From: Rhizomucor pusillus
Lineage: Eukaryota; Mucoromycota; Mucoromycetes; Mucorales; Lichtheimiaceae
Length of the DNA: 64,000 nt
Direction of reading: 5' to 3'
Assembly: GCA_900175165.2 (NCBI GenBank)
Contig: FWWN02000246.1
Coordinates: 92,745-156,744, forward strand
Both the position numbers and the translations under genes were made by a program. The number at the start of each line of letters is the position of its first letter. The first letter of the stretch is position 1. Shown piece by piece: positions 1 through 10,811 of this stretch. The notes beneath the pieces were generated by a model. The model had not been told where the DNA came from. It worked only from the letters and a program-made list of their open reading frames with translations, and ran no database searches.

Positions 1-529
1 ACATGACGTTTTTGGCTCTCATTTCTTCGCGACACTCTGCAGCTCTGGTCTGATTCACAGATGCAGGGTAGCTCCAGTGTTCTACGGGTACGAGACCGAA
101 TTGCATAATTGCTCCGGGTGCTGCTCGATGCATTGCTGATTTGAATTCTTCAGTGAAGGGTTCGTTGTTGAGGAAGACATACGGGTATCTAAAGTTCTTG
201 TTGAATCTATCTTCTAGATTGACAATCGTTCCAGCGATATCCTCCTGTTCCCTGTCAAAATATATTAGATAATTATATCTATTATTGAAATAATACAATA
301 AACTGCTTCCGAACCTGTTGCGAACAAGAATGACAAAGGCAGCTTTAGCCTTTTCGCGTGGCGGATGAGATTTGAGCCATTGTTGCGGTAAGCAAACTCG
401 AGCATCGTAGTTGTCATAGTATGCCTGCGGCTGCATTGTTTTTGTCACCCGCGGATGACTGGCTACATTGTAAAGCAACACAAAGGCAGCCACGAACGCT
501 AAAGCTAGCAAAGGCTTTCGCGAAAGCAT
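1..529 (-). CDS. GT15 alpha-1,2-mannosyltransferase, N-terminal part
   Basis: Golgi glycosyltransferase of the Kre2/Mnt1/Ktr family (GT15), which extends N- and O-linked mannose chains with GDP-mannose. Exons are 315-529 and 1-251; the intron 252-314 has GT-AG ends and joins in phase. The start at 529 gives a type II signal anchor, a short basic stretch (MLSRKP) followed by about 16 hydrophobic residues, as usual for the family. After the junction the protein reads NREQEDI, then NLEDRFNKNFRYPYVFLNN and EPFTEEFK, the hallmark start of the GT15 catalytic domain. The catalytic core and C-terminus lie beyond the left edge, so which paralogue this is cannot be told. Family assignment is secure. 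Confidence 0.9.
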   Translation of the reverse strand, partial: MLSRKPLLALAFVAAFVLLYNVASHPRVTKTMQPQAYYDNYDARVCLPQQWLKSHPPREKAKAAFVILVRNRFGSSLLYYFNNRYNYLIYFDREQEDIAGTIVNLEDRFNKNFRYPYVFLNNEPFTEEFKSAMHRAAPGAIMQFGLVPVEHWSYPASVNQTRAAECREEMRAKNVM

Positions 530-754
530 GGAGAATGGCTTCATCTTGTTCTGGGACGTCCAGTGCTCAGAAGAGAGCATGAATTCAGAGTCAGTTACCA
601 TTTGGAGCAATATGGAGCCGAATTTGCTACCACCCCACAAAATGCGATCCCAGTTCTTTGCAAAATGTAGTGATTTTTATTCCCCAATGCTGCAGCAGCT
701 GTCCTCCACTGCAATGTTCCTGTTTGCAAGAAAAAGGCCAATTGTTTCCTAATA

Positions 755-3603
755 TTACTGAATATCATTGCGTTTTCGCACTGTTTTCAGTACAGATTCA
801 ACGTAAGCGTCCAGTCCTTTTTCCCATTCTTTGACGGGTTTGCCTGGCTTGACTACATAGAACCGGCCTGCGGCATTGTCGTTTTCCCCATCGTCGTTGT
901 CGTCTTCCTGTGGCTGGATTTCCAAGAGCTGTTTCATAAACCAGACGTCGTGGCTAACTAGAACCAATGCACCTGAAAACTCGGTGAGCGCCTCGACGAG
1001 GGTATCCACAGTACCCATATCAAGATGGTTCGTAATTTCGTCGAGCACAAGAACGTGAGGAGCCTTGTAAAGAATGAATGCTAAGGCAACCCGGTTTCGT
1101 TGTCCACCGCTCAACTTGCTCATCTTCCGCAAAGCAACAGGACCTCCGATGCCAACGCTGCCTAGGTGTGCACGACAGATATGCTCGTCAACACCGAACT
1201 GCTCCGTCATGGCCTCCACTGGCGTTTTGCTTAGATCAAGCTCGTCTACAGCGTGCTGTGAAAAGTATCCAACGCGCAGCAGGTTGTGGCGATAGACTTG
1301 ACCCGATGTTGGAGCAAGTCTGCCTGTCATCAATTCCAAAATCGTCGTCTTACCGCTGCCGTTACCGCCCAAAAACGCAATCCGTGATCCCATCTCGATA
1401 TCCAGCGAGAAGTTGCTGACAATATCATAAGAGGTGTTAGGATATCGAAAAGTGACATTCTTGAGCGAAAAGAGAGGGCCGTGGTAGCGAAGCGGTGGTG
1501 GATCGGGGATCTTGATCGCAGCCGTCTTGACTCGTTGCTCAATGGTGATTTGTTGTCGAGGACCCATAGTACTCGACTTCCACCACTTGCCATCCTCTGT
1601 CTTTTCCATGCCCATTCGTTCAAGTTTCTAGACGGACAGCAGCAGAAACAGCAATGTGTTTGTGTAAGCGGCATATACATGTAGGATGGTTCTCACGCCA
1701 TAAAGTATGCACCTTTTTCCTCGAGGCAACCAGACCCAATCGCTTATCGTCACCTGTCGCCTTGGCTTGCTGGACGTTGTGTTGGATGCTGGCCATAATA
1801 TGCTTCTTGCGTCGTTCCTGCGCCTGGTAACATGTAAATAGAGATCAGACCAACTGTACATTCGGCCTGGAAAATGTATTGGATACATACTACAAGCATA
1901 TTTTGTTTGCGAATTCGCTGCTCTTCAGTATTACGATCCCAATCTTCAAAATTTCCAGCATGGTATTTGAGCTGCTTGTCTTTAAAAATAATCGTTTCCT
2001 CAGTAACAGCATTGAGGAAAGAGCGATCGTGCGAAACAATGACGATCGTTTGGTCTTCGGTTTCGTTCAAAAGGTATTCCTGTAACCACAAAATAGCAGG
2101 CAAATCCAGATGGTTCGCTTGTCAGTGCAATGGAAAAAATATCAATTAGAATGTGCGCTAGTGGTAGATTGTTGAAGAATCTTGAGCTTACGTACTCGGT
2201 TCATCTAAAAGCAAGATATCCGGGCGTAAAAGCAACGACTTTGCAAGAGCAATCTTCATCCGCCATCCACCAGAGAACTTTGCCACAGGCGTATTCATTT
2301 GATTCTCCTTGAACCCGAGACCGCGCAGGATCTTTTGGGCACGTGCTTCAAGCTCGCCCATGTCAATTAGCTCTAGCTTCTCAAATACCTGACTCATCGT
2401 CTCGTTAGCTAGCTTCGGCGTCACATAGGTGAGAGGATTCTGAGCCAACAAAGCTGCGTGGCTCTCCTCGCAAGCAATTTGTTCCCTTCGAGCCTCGCGG
2501 CCACGAGCACCTGATCGCTTGGTGGCAATTTTGATAGCCAAATCCAACTTTTCCTGACTTCGCTTTACCATAAGCTCGTACACCACGCGTTGCAGAGCTT
2601 CCGTTGACGTTGTATGCATTACATTTTGAAGCACTGGATAGAACGGCGTCGACTTTAGGTTCTTGACTTTTTCAATAATCAATTGTATTGCAACTTACTA
2701 GCTGCTTCACGGACAACTTGCATTGTTTCTCGATCCGCTGACACGACTTCTTTCAGCACAGTCATTTCTTCGTCAAATACTTGCAACTGGGCAACGTGGA
2801 GGATGGTCAAGTTCTGTGGCAGACCCACGAGGATGTTATCAGCCAAGGAGCGCATCAAGACTGTCATGTTTGTTACAACAAAGTAAATGTCGATTAGGAT
2901 TTTGCTTGCTGCAGGTTTTCGACCGATTTGACAACTTACTCGTCTTGCCAACGCCGTTCTGCCCGACAAGACCGTAACGCACACCAGCCTTGAACTTCAA
3001 GTGGGCATCGACCAGCAAATCGACCTGTCCGACCGAAATGTTAACACCAGGCAGGTCCAGTTCGATGCTACTTGTTTCCAAAGTTTCGGTGTGGAAACGA
3101 GATTGTTGCGATATCGCAATAATGGGCGGTTCACCGTCGTCTTCACTGTTATCTTCTTCGTTGCTGTCACCTTCATCAGCAGCTCCTTTTCTTCTTCGTC
3201 TTCTCCTTGCGGTGGCACCTTCTCCACGGGCTCGCCTTTGTCTTGATGTCTTCTTATTCTTCTCTTGCTCCCTCTTGGATTCGTCGCTTGCGACTTCTGG
3301 TCGTTGCGAGATTTCGGGTAGCACTGTTCCCTTTTTGGATATCGGTTCTTCTTCTGCAGGTTCCTTCTTGCTTGTTTCCACCATTGAAAGCAGTGAATCG
3401 TACAAACTTTCTACCTTATGTGGATCCACGTTAGCATCCTCGAGAAAGTCCAAGGTCGATTCGCGTATGGCGGCGCGTGGATCTGCCTCCTTGCTGAAAT
3501 CCAAATCGCCAAGTACGCTCGTTATATATTCAATGGCATCGGGCTCGAGTTGGATATCGAGATCGCATATGCACGTAGCAAACTTGTCAGATACAATTGT
3601 CAT
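755..3603 (-). CDS. ABCF-type ATPase (twin-cassette, soluble)
   Basis: Soluble ABC-F protein with two nucleotide-binding cassettes and no membrane domain; relatives (Gcn20, eEF3-like, ABCF1-3) act on ribosomes. Exons on the minus strand: 2940-3603, 2699-2860, 2196-2666, 1891-2117, 1713-1823, 755-1627, giving 835 residues in one frame. The N-terminus is an acidic region, then an Arg/Lys-rich stretch (RRRRRRKG). Cassette 1 has Walker A GQNGVGKT, signature FSGGW and Walker B LLLDEP continuing across an intron into TNHLDL. The ABCF linker rich in RIRKQN and ERRKKH follows. Cassette 2 has GGNGSGKTT, LSGGQ and VLDEITNHLDM, where Ile replaces the usual Pro. The intron at 2667-2698 would be only 32 nt. 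It is not a clear Gcn20 or eEF3 orthologue by eye. Confidence 0.85.
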
Positions 3604-4092
3604 TCTGATATCTGTGAAGGAATGTGCTTGAAAAATTGTCGTATTGGTTTATATATGGCACTTATGCGGAGATTTCGCTGCTGCGGCAGCATCGCTGCGG
3701 CAACAGTTGCACTGGATGTCGAGAAATGCAGTAATAATTGTTGTGCAGACAAAGAAAGAAGCTCTTTTATTTTGAATTGAGGTGATCTGCTCATATCATC
3801 ATATTTCGTGCTTGCAGGCAAGACGGGATACCAGTCAATCAGCTTTGGATAACATTCTAAACACATACCATGCTGCTCTGGTAATACACATGATATGAAG
3901 CCGGGGTAAATTTTAAGGAGGACAGAATTTACAGTCTATCCGATTATGTGGTACGTTAGTCACATGGTACTGTAAATTCCGAGAGATTTGCAAAATACTC
4001 ACTCACTGTTTGCCATCCAAGGCGCGGATGAAAACATCAAATTATTGCTTAGCACCCATGCTTTGTTAAGCCTTATACTTATGCTTCCTGAC

Positions 4093-5999
4093 TTACGTGA
4101 AGATGAAAAGATTGTTTGTAGCTGCAACCGCAATGGAGTTCTCTCGAGGGTGCCAGGATGCATGCAGAATCTTCTTGTTAAAATCAACAGCGTCAACATC
4201 GTCTCGGCGGTTCTTGATACCACCGTTGCGATTGCCACCCAAGACCATCTTATTTTTCGCCGATCCAAGACGTTTTGCCTTAAATGCTCCCTTGTCCGCC
4301 TGGAGGTTGATTTCGGCTAAAGTATCCTTGTTGTAGATATGCAGGTTATTGCTGTACGAACCCGTCATCAAATGACTAGAAGAGTCGATCAGAATGCTTG
4401 ATAATTTGCGTTTCTAAGACTGCTCCTGCATACCTTCCATCCCCACTGAATGTACATTCAAATTTATCAAAGATGCAATCATTTTCGTACAGATCGCATA
4501 ACTTGCTGCGAAGATGGTCGTGTATGTTGACGGTTGCAATGGGCTTCTTCTCCATATTAATATCCCACAGCTTTAAAGTCAAATAGTCGCGGGATAAGAT
4601 GTATCGTCCGTCTCTACTAAATTTGACATCGGATATGGAGGAAATGATCTCAGAGAAAAATGATCTGCTGTTCGGATCCTCCGCCACCTCAAACACTTCC
4701 AGGAAATGTTAGTGCATATTCCTATGCATGCACTTCTTTGCTGTGATATACCTTTTGCACGCTGATCGCACAGTGCAGACTCGCGCATATCAGCTAGCTT
4801 TATGGTTCCCTTGCTACTGCTGTACATAAATAGGTTGCATTGCAGTGGATGGAACTCTGCAGCCGTGATGACTTCTGTCAGCTCTTCCATGTTTGCTGGT
4901 TTGATGTCAACAATATCTATTTTGATTGAAATCATAAGCCCGAAGTTTCAACATGCATGGTATCCTCGTGACTTACTGAAGCTCTGATCCGAAATATCGA
5001 GATTCCAGAGATTGATTCTCAAATCGTCGGCCGAGATATAAGTCTCGCCATCAGAATTTACAGAGATAGAGTTGATATGGTATGCATGCGCTTATGGGAA
5101 AGGCAAATTATGTCAGTACGGATTTAACCGAGCGATGCAACATCGATGCTACCATTAGCATAAATTCTCCTCGGTACTGCTGCAATGATGGTATCATGGA
5201 TCATCAGTTTTGGTAACGTCAGCGGCTTGGTCGGACGACGAACAACCGGGGAAACGTTGCTTGGATGCATGCCCAACGACAAAGAGGCTCCGTCTGTCAA
5301 ATTGTTCTCGTGTACAACTTTAAGATTCCTCTCAAACACTTTCCATAACTTGATTGTTTTATCTAACAGTGTTTTGTGAGGAGCTTGCATATACTGTTTG
5401 GTGAATAGAAACCATTTACCATTAGTTGAAAGCAGAAAGTGTGCAGCGTTGGTACGTCGACACCACTTGATCTTGTTGATCTTTTCCTCGATCTCCAAAC
5501 TCTTTAGATAATCGAATTCTGGTTCGTGCGACTGAAACTCGGTGTGGAACTTGTATTCGCATCCTTTTTTCTAAATATTATGTTTGAGCTGGTGGCACTT
5601 GCTTTGATATTGCGCAATCGACGTACACTTTCGTTTCGTTCAAAAAGTACGACGCGTCCACCCTTGTCACCGGTGGCAAGATAATCACCAGTGTGATCAA
5701 ACTCGACGGCAGATATAATATCAGCTACAGACCATGTTAGTCGCCGGAATATTTCTGCACAGTGCAGTAGCGCGGGAAGCAACGAGCAGCCAAGCTGGAC
5801 ATTCACGGTTGCCTGCTGACAATGTCCAGTGGTCCATCCACACGCAATACCACACGTGAAGCTCCCTGCTAACAGCGCTGACGTCTTCCTTTCAATCAGA
5901 CGCACCTTCTGTTATGTCGTCAGAATCGCCTTTATCGCCGAAGCATTGAGCGAATTTCCACTTGTGGTCGGTGTCTGTCGTGCCTGTAGCAGTTTGCAT
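4093..5999 (-). CDS. CDC55: PP2A regulatory subunit B (B55/Cdc55 family)
   Basis: WD40 beta-propeller regulatory subunit that targets the PP2A core to substrates controlling mitotic exit and cell polarity. Exons on the minus strand: 5906-5999, 5629-5724, 5420-5563, 5153-5362, 4977-5090, 4752-4916, 4434-4695, 4093-4375. All phases agree and give 455 residues, the usual B55 length. Seen directly: [94 protein letters not shown], and AATNNLFIF near the end. The stop falls inside a GTAAGT donor-like motif. Splicing there to an AG 36 nt on would replace the end with MGAKQ, so the last residues are uncertain. Confidence 0.95.
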
Positions 6000-6745
6000 A
6001 ATGTTGACTGAGATTGGCTATACACTCGGGGACAACAGGTATGTGATTCTATGGATACAAAGAGAAGATTTGAGTCCTCTGGCATTCACGCAAGATTCGA
6101 CTTGTACGCACGAAAAGCGGTAAAGCGCGAGGGGAAAAACAAGGAAGTAAAGAAAAGGCTCCTGCAGCAGCCAGCTGACTGAATTACGATTTTGGCGCTT
6201 GTCCGTATCCCAGACGGCTGGGCTCTTCCGGAAGACACTGTGTAAAGAAAATACCAAGCGAAGAAAACTTGTCAGCTCCTAGCATATGCCACATTGGTAT
6301 CCTGATGCAATATCTGGGAATGGATCCGGCAGCAAATATCTCATCTTTGTCTGCGAAACTGCTGCTATACGCCTTTCCGTTCGCAACGTGACCCCGTCCC
6401 ATGCGCACTTTGCAAAACCAGTTTGCCGAGTCCGCATTTCTGCAGACATGGCTTTGTCTGCAATACATTTTTGGATAATAACTACGCATTTGTACTTTCC
6501 TTCCCTCTACGATCTACAGCAGTAGAACCATCTTTTCTATATATAAAGCAAAGTTTGCATGTATATTTAAAACGGCCCTGCTTTGGCACTCTGTTCATGA
6601 ATTTGCCCTTATTGCATAACGGATACCTTAGAGAGAAGAGGAAGCTTGTCAATGCGGCGAGTTCAAGTTCAGCGCATCAAAAATTGGACTTCACCAACGT
6701 GTTCATCTGTGGTTTGCGGTCCAAATTTAATTCTATTCCCCGGGC
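6000..6745. other. Divergent intergenic region between B55 and ALG7
   Basis: About 750 bases hold the two promoters and 5' UTRs. I see no reading frame here with recognisable protein features on either strand. A TATATAAA element lies on the plus strand at 6538-6545, roughly 200 bases before the ALG7 start codon, and could serve that gene. Confidence 0.5.
6538..6545 (+). promoter_or_regulatory. Possible TATA box upstream of ALG7
   Basis: The sequence TATATAAA matches a TATA consensus. It is about 200 bases upstream of the ALG7 start codon and on the same strand. No transcript evidence is available, so this is only a candidate. Confidence 0.3.
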
Positions 6746-8242
6746 ATGCCATTCTCTGCAATCCTGGCTTCAATGGCAGTGCTTGCCATGGCCGGTGGAC
6801 TTCTCATTTCGGCCGTACCAGACTCGCTGTCAATATGCGCCGTGTTTATGGTACTTTGCTACCTGTTCACGCTGAATACTTTACCCAAGCTCAAGCAGGC
6901 GTTTCTGAATGCCAAAGTGTCTGGCGTCGACGTTCTCAAGGTCGATAGACCGTTGCTGTAAGCTGGCGTATCTTCTGTTCAGCAAATCACTTGCAAATGA
7001 TTAAAAATGGGAATTCCTTGTGTAGACCAGAGGCAATGGGGTTTCCGACTGCAGTCATCTATCTTATTGCCATGATTTGCTTTATACCGTTTCCGTTTAT
7101 CAACTGGTTTGATGGCAAAGCGCGACTAGTGCATGAAGAGGAACCTGTCATTGGAACATTCCCATATCACAAGGTAATCTGACAACTGCAAGTACGAAAT
7201 CGTCGATTTCACAAGCGCTGAAAGTCTGCAGTTGGGAGAAATATTATCGGCCATACTCGCGATCCAATCCATGGTTTTGTTGGGATTTGCAGACGATATC
7301 TTGGATGTTCGATGGCGCTATAAAGTGTGGTTCCCAGCCGTAGCAAGCATCCCCTTGTTGATCGTTTACTACACAAACTTTGGTGTCACATACGTTGTCA
7401 TGCCAATACAACTGCGACCATACATCGGTGAACTCGTCGATCTTGGTATTCTTTACTATGTCTATATGGTAATGCTAGCAGTTTTCTGTACGCATACCAT
7501 CAATATCTTGGCCGGCATCAATGGCATCGAAGCAGGACAGTCGCTTGTGATCGCGCTATCTGTCATTGCAAACGACTTGTTGTATATATTCGACCGCAAC
7601 AATTACCGGGAAAGCGTAGAAGCGCACCTTTTCAGCTTGTATTTTATGCTTCCTTTCGCCGGCGTGACCACGGCTCTGCTGTATCACAACTGGTAAGTGA
7701 ATGATGAAGGGAGAAAAGCATTTAGGTCTCCAACGTGCGTTGCTAGGTTCCCTGCCCAATTATTTGTAGGCGATACATTCTGCTACTTTGCAGGCATGAC
7801 GCTCGCAGTTGTCGGTATCCTGGGACATTTCTCCAAGACGCTCGTTTTATTTTTCATACCACAGATATTCAATTTCGCGTATTCGTGCCCACAACTGTTT
7901 CGCCTCGTTGAATGTCCCAGGCACCGCATGCCACGGCTCGATACAGATAGCAAAAAGTTAAAATGCTCGACTGTGGCGCTGAACGAGAGCAAGAAACTGA
8001 CGGGGAAGCTTGGTTACCTTGCTCTTCGAATCTTGTACTCTCTGGGTCTGCTCCGCGTGTACGAGTGGGACGAACAAGGGCGGATAGCCGTGTGCAACAA
8101 CTTGACGCTGATAAATCTTGTTCTTGCGCGATTTGGACCGATGTCAGAACGTAGCACGACTGCGGTAGTTTTATTGATCCAAGCGCTTTCCAGTTTATTG
8201 GCATTCTTTATTCGATACAAGCTTGTACAATATGTATATTAG
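6746..8242 (+). CDS. ALG7: UDP-GlcNAc:dolichyl-phosphate GlcNAc-1-P transferase
   Basis: ER membrane enzyme of the first committed step of N-glycosylation, which moves GlcNAc-1-phosphate from UDP-GlcNAc to dolichyl phosphate (the tunicamycin target). Exons 6746-6957, 7026-7173, 7232-7692 and 7747-8242 join in phase to 438 residues, close to yeast Alg7 (448). Many hydrophobic helices are visible. Family motifs include KVDRPLLPEAMG near residue 70, the metal-binding GFADDILDVRWR, HTINILAGINGIEAGQ with the conserved NG(I/L)E, and LFVGDTFCYFAGM. The long loop between the last two membrane parts (VECPRHRMPRLD) is the typical C-terminal cytosolic insert of eukaryotic GPT. Complete and intact. Confidence 0.95.
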
Positions 8243-8694
8243 AAACATTCCTTTCTGGTTTTAGATTTTCTGCTGCTCTAAAGTGTAATCCAAACGAGAC
8301 AAAGGCTAGAAATCCATAAAATAATCTGTAAATTGGGAAACTGCAAAGTGCGTATGTGTGTGAGTGTGTGAAAAAGAGAGTGTGTGCTGTTTGTTTGCTT
8401 GCGTGGGTCGCTTGCTTTTATGTGTGTATGTGCGTGCCTGTGTGTGTGAGAGAAATATGTTATGTGTATATGTACTGTTTCGGTGAGTTGGGGTTTGGGA
8501 AGGGGGGAATACAAGAACAATGAAGGTGAGTGATAAGAAAAACAACAATATCAAGGAAGGACAAAGGGTGGGAATCGCTAGGCTGCTGCAGATTTTTCGT
8601 TCTTGGGCGCGGAGGAGAGAAAGATGTAACATTACACTTGGGAAAATGTGCTTGCAGATAAGGATAAAGAAAGTAATGGACTGGCGACATGTTG
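8243..8694. repeat. GT-rich low-complexity tract between convergent genes
   Basis: The space between the ends of ALG7 and the WC-2-like gene holds an imperfect (GT)n run from about 8348 to 8475, with many TGTGTG blocks separated by purines. On the other strand it yields CACACA and histidine/threonine-rich spurious frames. No gene is seen. Confidence 0.7.
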
Positions 8695-10811
8695 TTAACG
8701 ATGGTGTTTGCCTACGTGAACTGATTGGTTGCATAGCCCTTGCTCGACGGCAGACAGGGAAGACGAGCATGAGGTTGTAGTGGGCGAAGTTGACCGGCGT
8801 GCTGCTTGTTGCATAGCGAGTTTTCCTCGGCGTGCTACTGAACGTGAGTATCGAAGACCACAGGCATTGCACAATCTACCAAAGTTGTCAGTTTCCAATT
8901 TCTAAACACGTTTCCTTTTTCTTACGTTTTGTGACCGGATGGGCCCTTGCGCCACTCAGGGCTTGAGCTGGTGCCGCAACTCTCGCAATGGATTCGGGGA
9001 TTATTGCTGCTGCTGTTGCTATGTGCTGCGTAGGGCGACGAATATCGTCGAGTGGGGATTGGTGGTGGGAAGGTAGCAGGCATAGAATTGGATCTATGGG
9101 ATGTTGTGTATATAGGACAAGACTTAATACTTTGTTGTTGCTGTTGTTGCTGTTGCTGCTGCTGTTGCTGCTGTTGGTGACTGTGGTGATGATGACAAGC
9201 TCTGCGTGCATAGGGAATGAAGGGGTCGGTGCTATTGATCCATTCGGCATCTTTTCCATCTGTATCTGATGCGCGAAAAATCCGCGGTGGGCTCAACGGT
9301 TTCTGGTTTGGGGTAACAAATAAAGGCAGATCCCACAACCTGGGCAAACTAATCAAATCGGTTAGTTCCTTAACAAAACGAAAAAAGAATAACCTACTTT
9401 GCGAGCAGTACCTCATTTGATCCTTTGTTGATTTTACGCCGTATTCAACTGGAGTTACTTGTGTCAATGTGAATGTAATGCATCCATACGGTACCGTGAT
9501 GCGTTCGCACAGGGCTGTTCTCCTGCGCGGTGCAGGGATACGGCGATTTTGCAGGGTGCAGTTTATGCAGGACGCAGTGTCCATCGTTGGCAAAGGATCT
9601 TCAAGGTTAGCCATTGCATCGTCATGATAGTTTTCGGGCCACGAAAGCATCGGCGATTTCGTACGACTGTCAAATACTCGAAGCACTCGTTGTTGGTCAG
9701 GGCGACTATATTCACAAAGAAGTGAATTCAGGTATCGGGCATGCTTCCGATTGTGTTAGTCCACTGCACATACACATTCCTACACTCTAGTCACAATATG
9801 AGCACCAATTTACCTCCACGTTGAAGAGTCTCTCGCCACAGGTGTTGCTGTGCCGGAAGTCTGGAAAGAATACAGGACTGGTGTGAGCTAAAGTTATGTC
9901 GGAACCAACATATGTCTCTGCCTCGAGCCTACAAGGATCCTTACCCACATCGTCCCGCTGTTGGTTCAGGTGGAAGAATGCTAGTAGTATTCGCTCAGAC
10001 ACTACATACATTACCATGTCAACAACCTGCCACGCTTCCTGAGGACTTGTAAGCAACCATCGCCAATTGTTTGTTTAGTCTTTTCGAAAACTTTTACCTG
10101 ACTAGCAGCGGCAAACATGTCGGAGGCGGGGCTGTGCCGTTGTCCCAAGTTCCGAAAGCGACATCTATTGGATAAATCCAAACAGCATTAAAGTTAGCGA
10201 TAACGAGTTTCGTACCCTTTGATTCGTGCGAATATCATACCTGGTTATTGATCCTCGCAAAGAACCGCTATTAATAAACTTTGCGAGGTCCGGCCGTGCT
10301 AGAACAACTTCCTCGGGATGAATCAGATCGAATAGCGTTTGGCGCAACATTGCATCGTACTGAGCTGCTGCAATGGATGTGGAAACATATAAGAATTTAA
10401 ATGTGGCTGCGTCTAACAATGCCCAGAAACAACGGGGCTGATAATCCATTTTGTCCCTCAAGTATGAAGGAAAGCAAGAGCAAGGAAAGAACGGAAGAAA
10501 GAGCAAAACGAAGAAAGAAAACAGCAAGAAACGGATACGAACAAGTGAGAGAGAAAAGAGAGGGAGAAAGAGAAAAAATAAGGTCAAAAAAAGAAAAGCA
10601 AAGAAGCTGAAGATCGTCTGGTTGCAACTTACTTCGTGACAAAGCGGGCATTTGCTAGGAATCTGAGATGTGCATTATTCGGATGATTGACTGCATCGAT
10701 CAAGTCGTCCCTTCACAGTGTAACAATGTACATATGAAGTTCTCACTTAATCGATCGTTTGCAGTTGGTGTTGACTCTAAACAAGGTTGCTTCAGCCCTG
10801 TCACTTTGCAT
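8695..10811 (-). CDS. White collar-2-like PAS/GATA-finger regulator
   Basis: Predicted transcription factor of the WC-2 type: one N-terminal PAS domain and a C-terminal GATA zinc finger. WC-2 proteins partner the blue-light receptor WC-1. Exons on the minus strand: 10747-10811, 10633-10710, 10241-10456, 10098-10164, 9945-10038, 9814-9860, 8926-9743, 8695-8875; 521 residues, phases consistent. PAS signals are CFWALLDAATFKFLYVS, LFDLIHPEEV and the later EAWQVVDMVMY. A cysteine-containing stretch (ASCINCTLQNRRIPAPRR) and 15 glutamines precede the finger [30 protein letters not shown] (C-x2-C-x18-C-x2-C), split by a 50-nt intron. No LOV flavin-binding GRNCRFLQ motif is seen, which fits WC-2 rather than WC-1. 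The first intron (36 nt) and start are the weakest parts. Confidence 0.8.
9132..9176 (-). repeat. CAA/CAG tract coding 15 glutamines
   Basis: Fifteen consecutive glutamine codons, mixed CAA and CAG, lie inside the large exon of the WC-2-like gene just after a short histidine run. The mixed codons suggest selection on the peptide or an old repeat rather than a fresh microsatellite. Length may vary between strains. Confidence 0.85.

Noticed and set aside
8988..9269. Plus-strand frame with a leucine run
   Set aside because: It is the antisense of the CAA/CAG glutamine tract in the WC-2-like gene and has no splice or domain support.
10397..10651. Minus-strand start MPALSRSK as the beginning of the WC-2-like protein
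   Set aside because: Its phase does not fit the next exon; the overlapping frame ending ARFVTK does.
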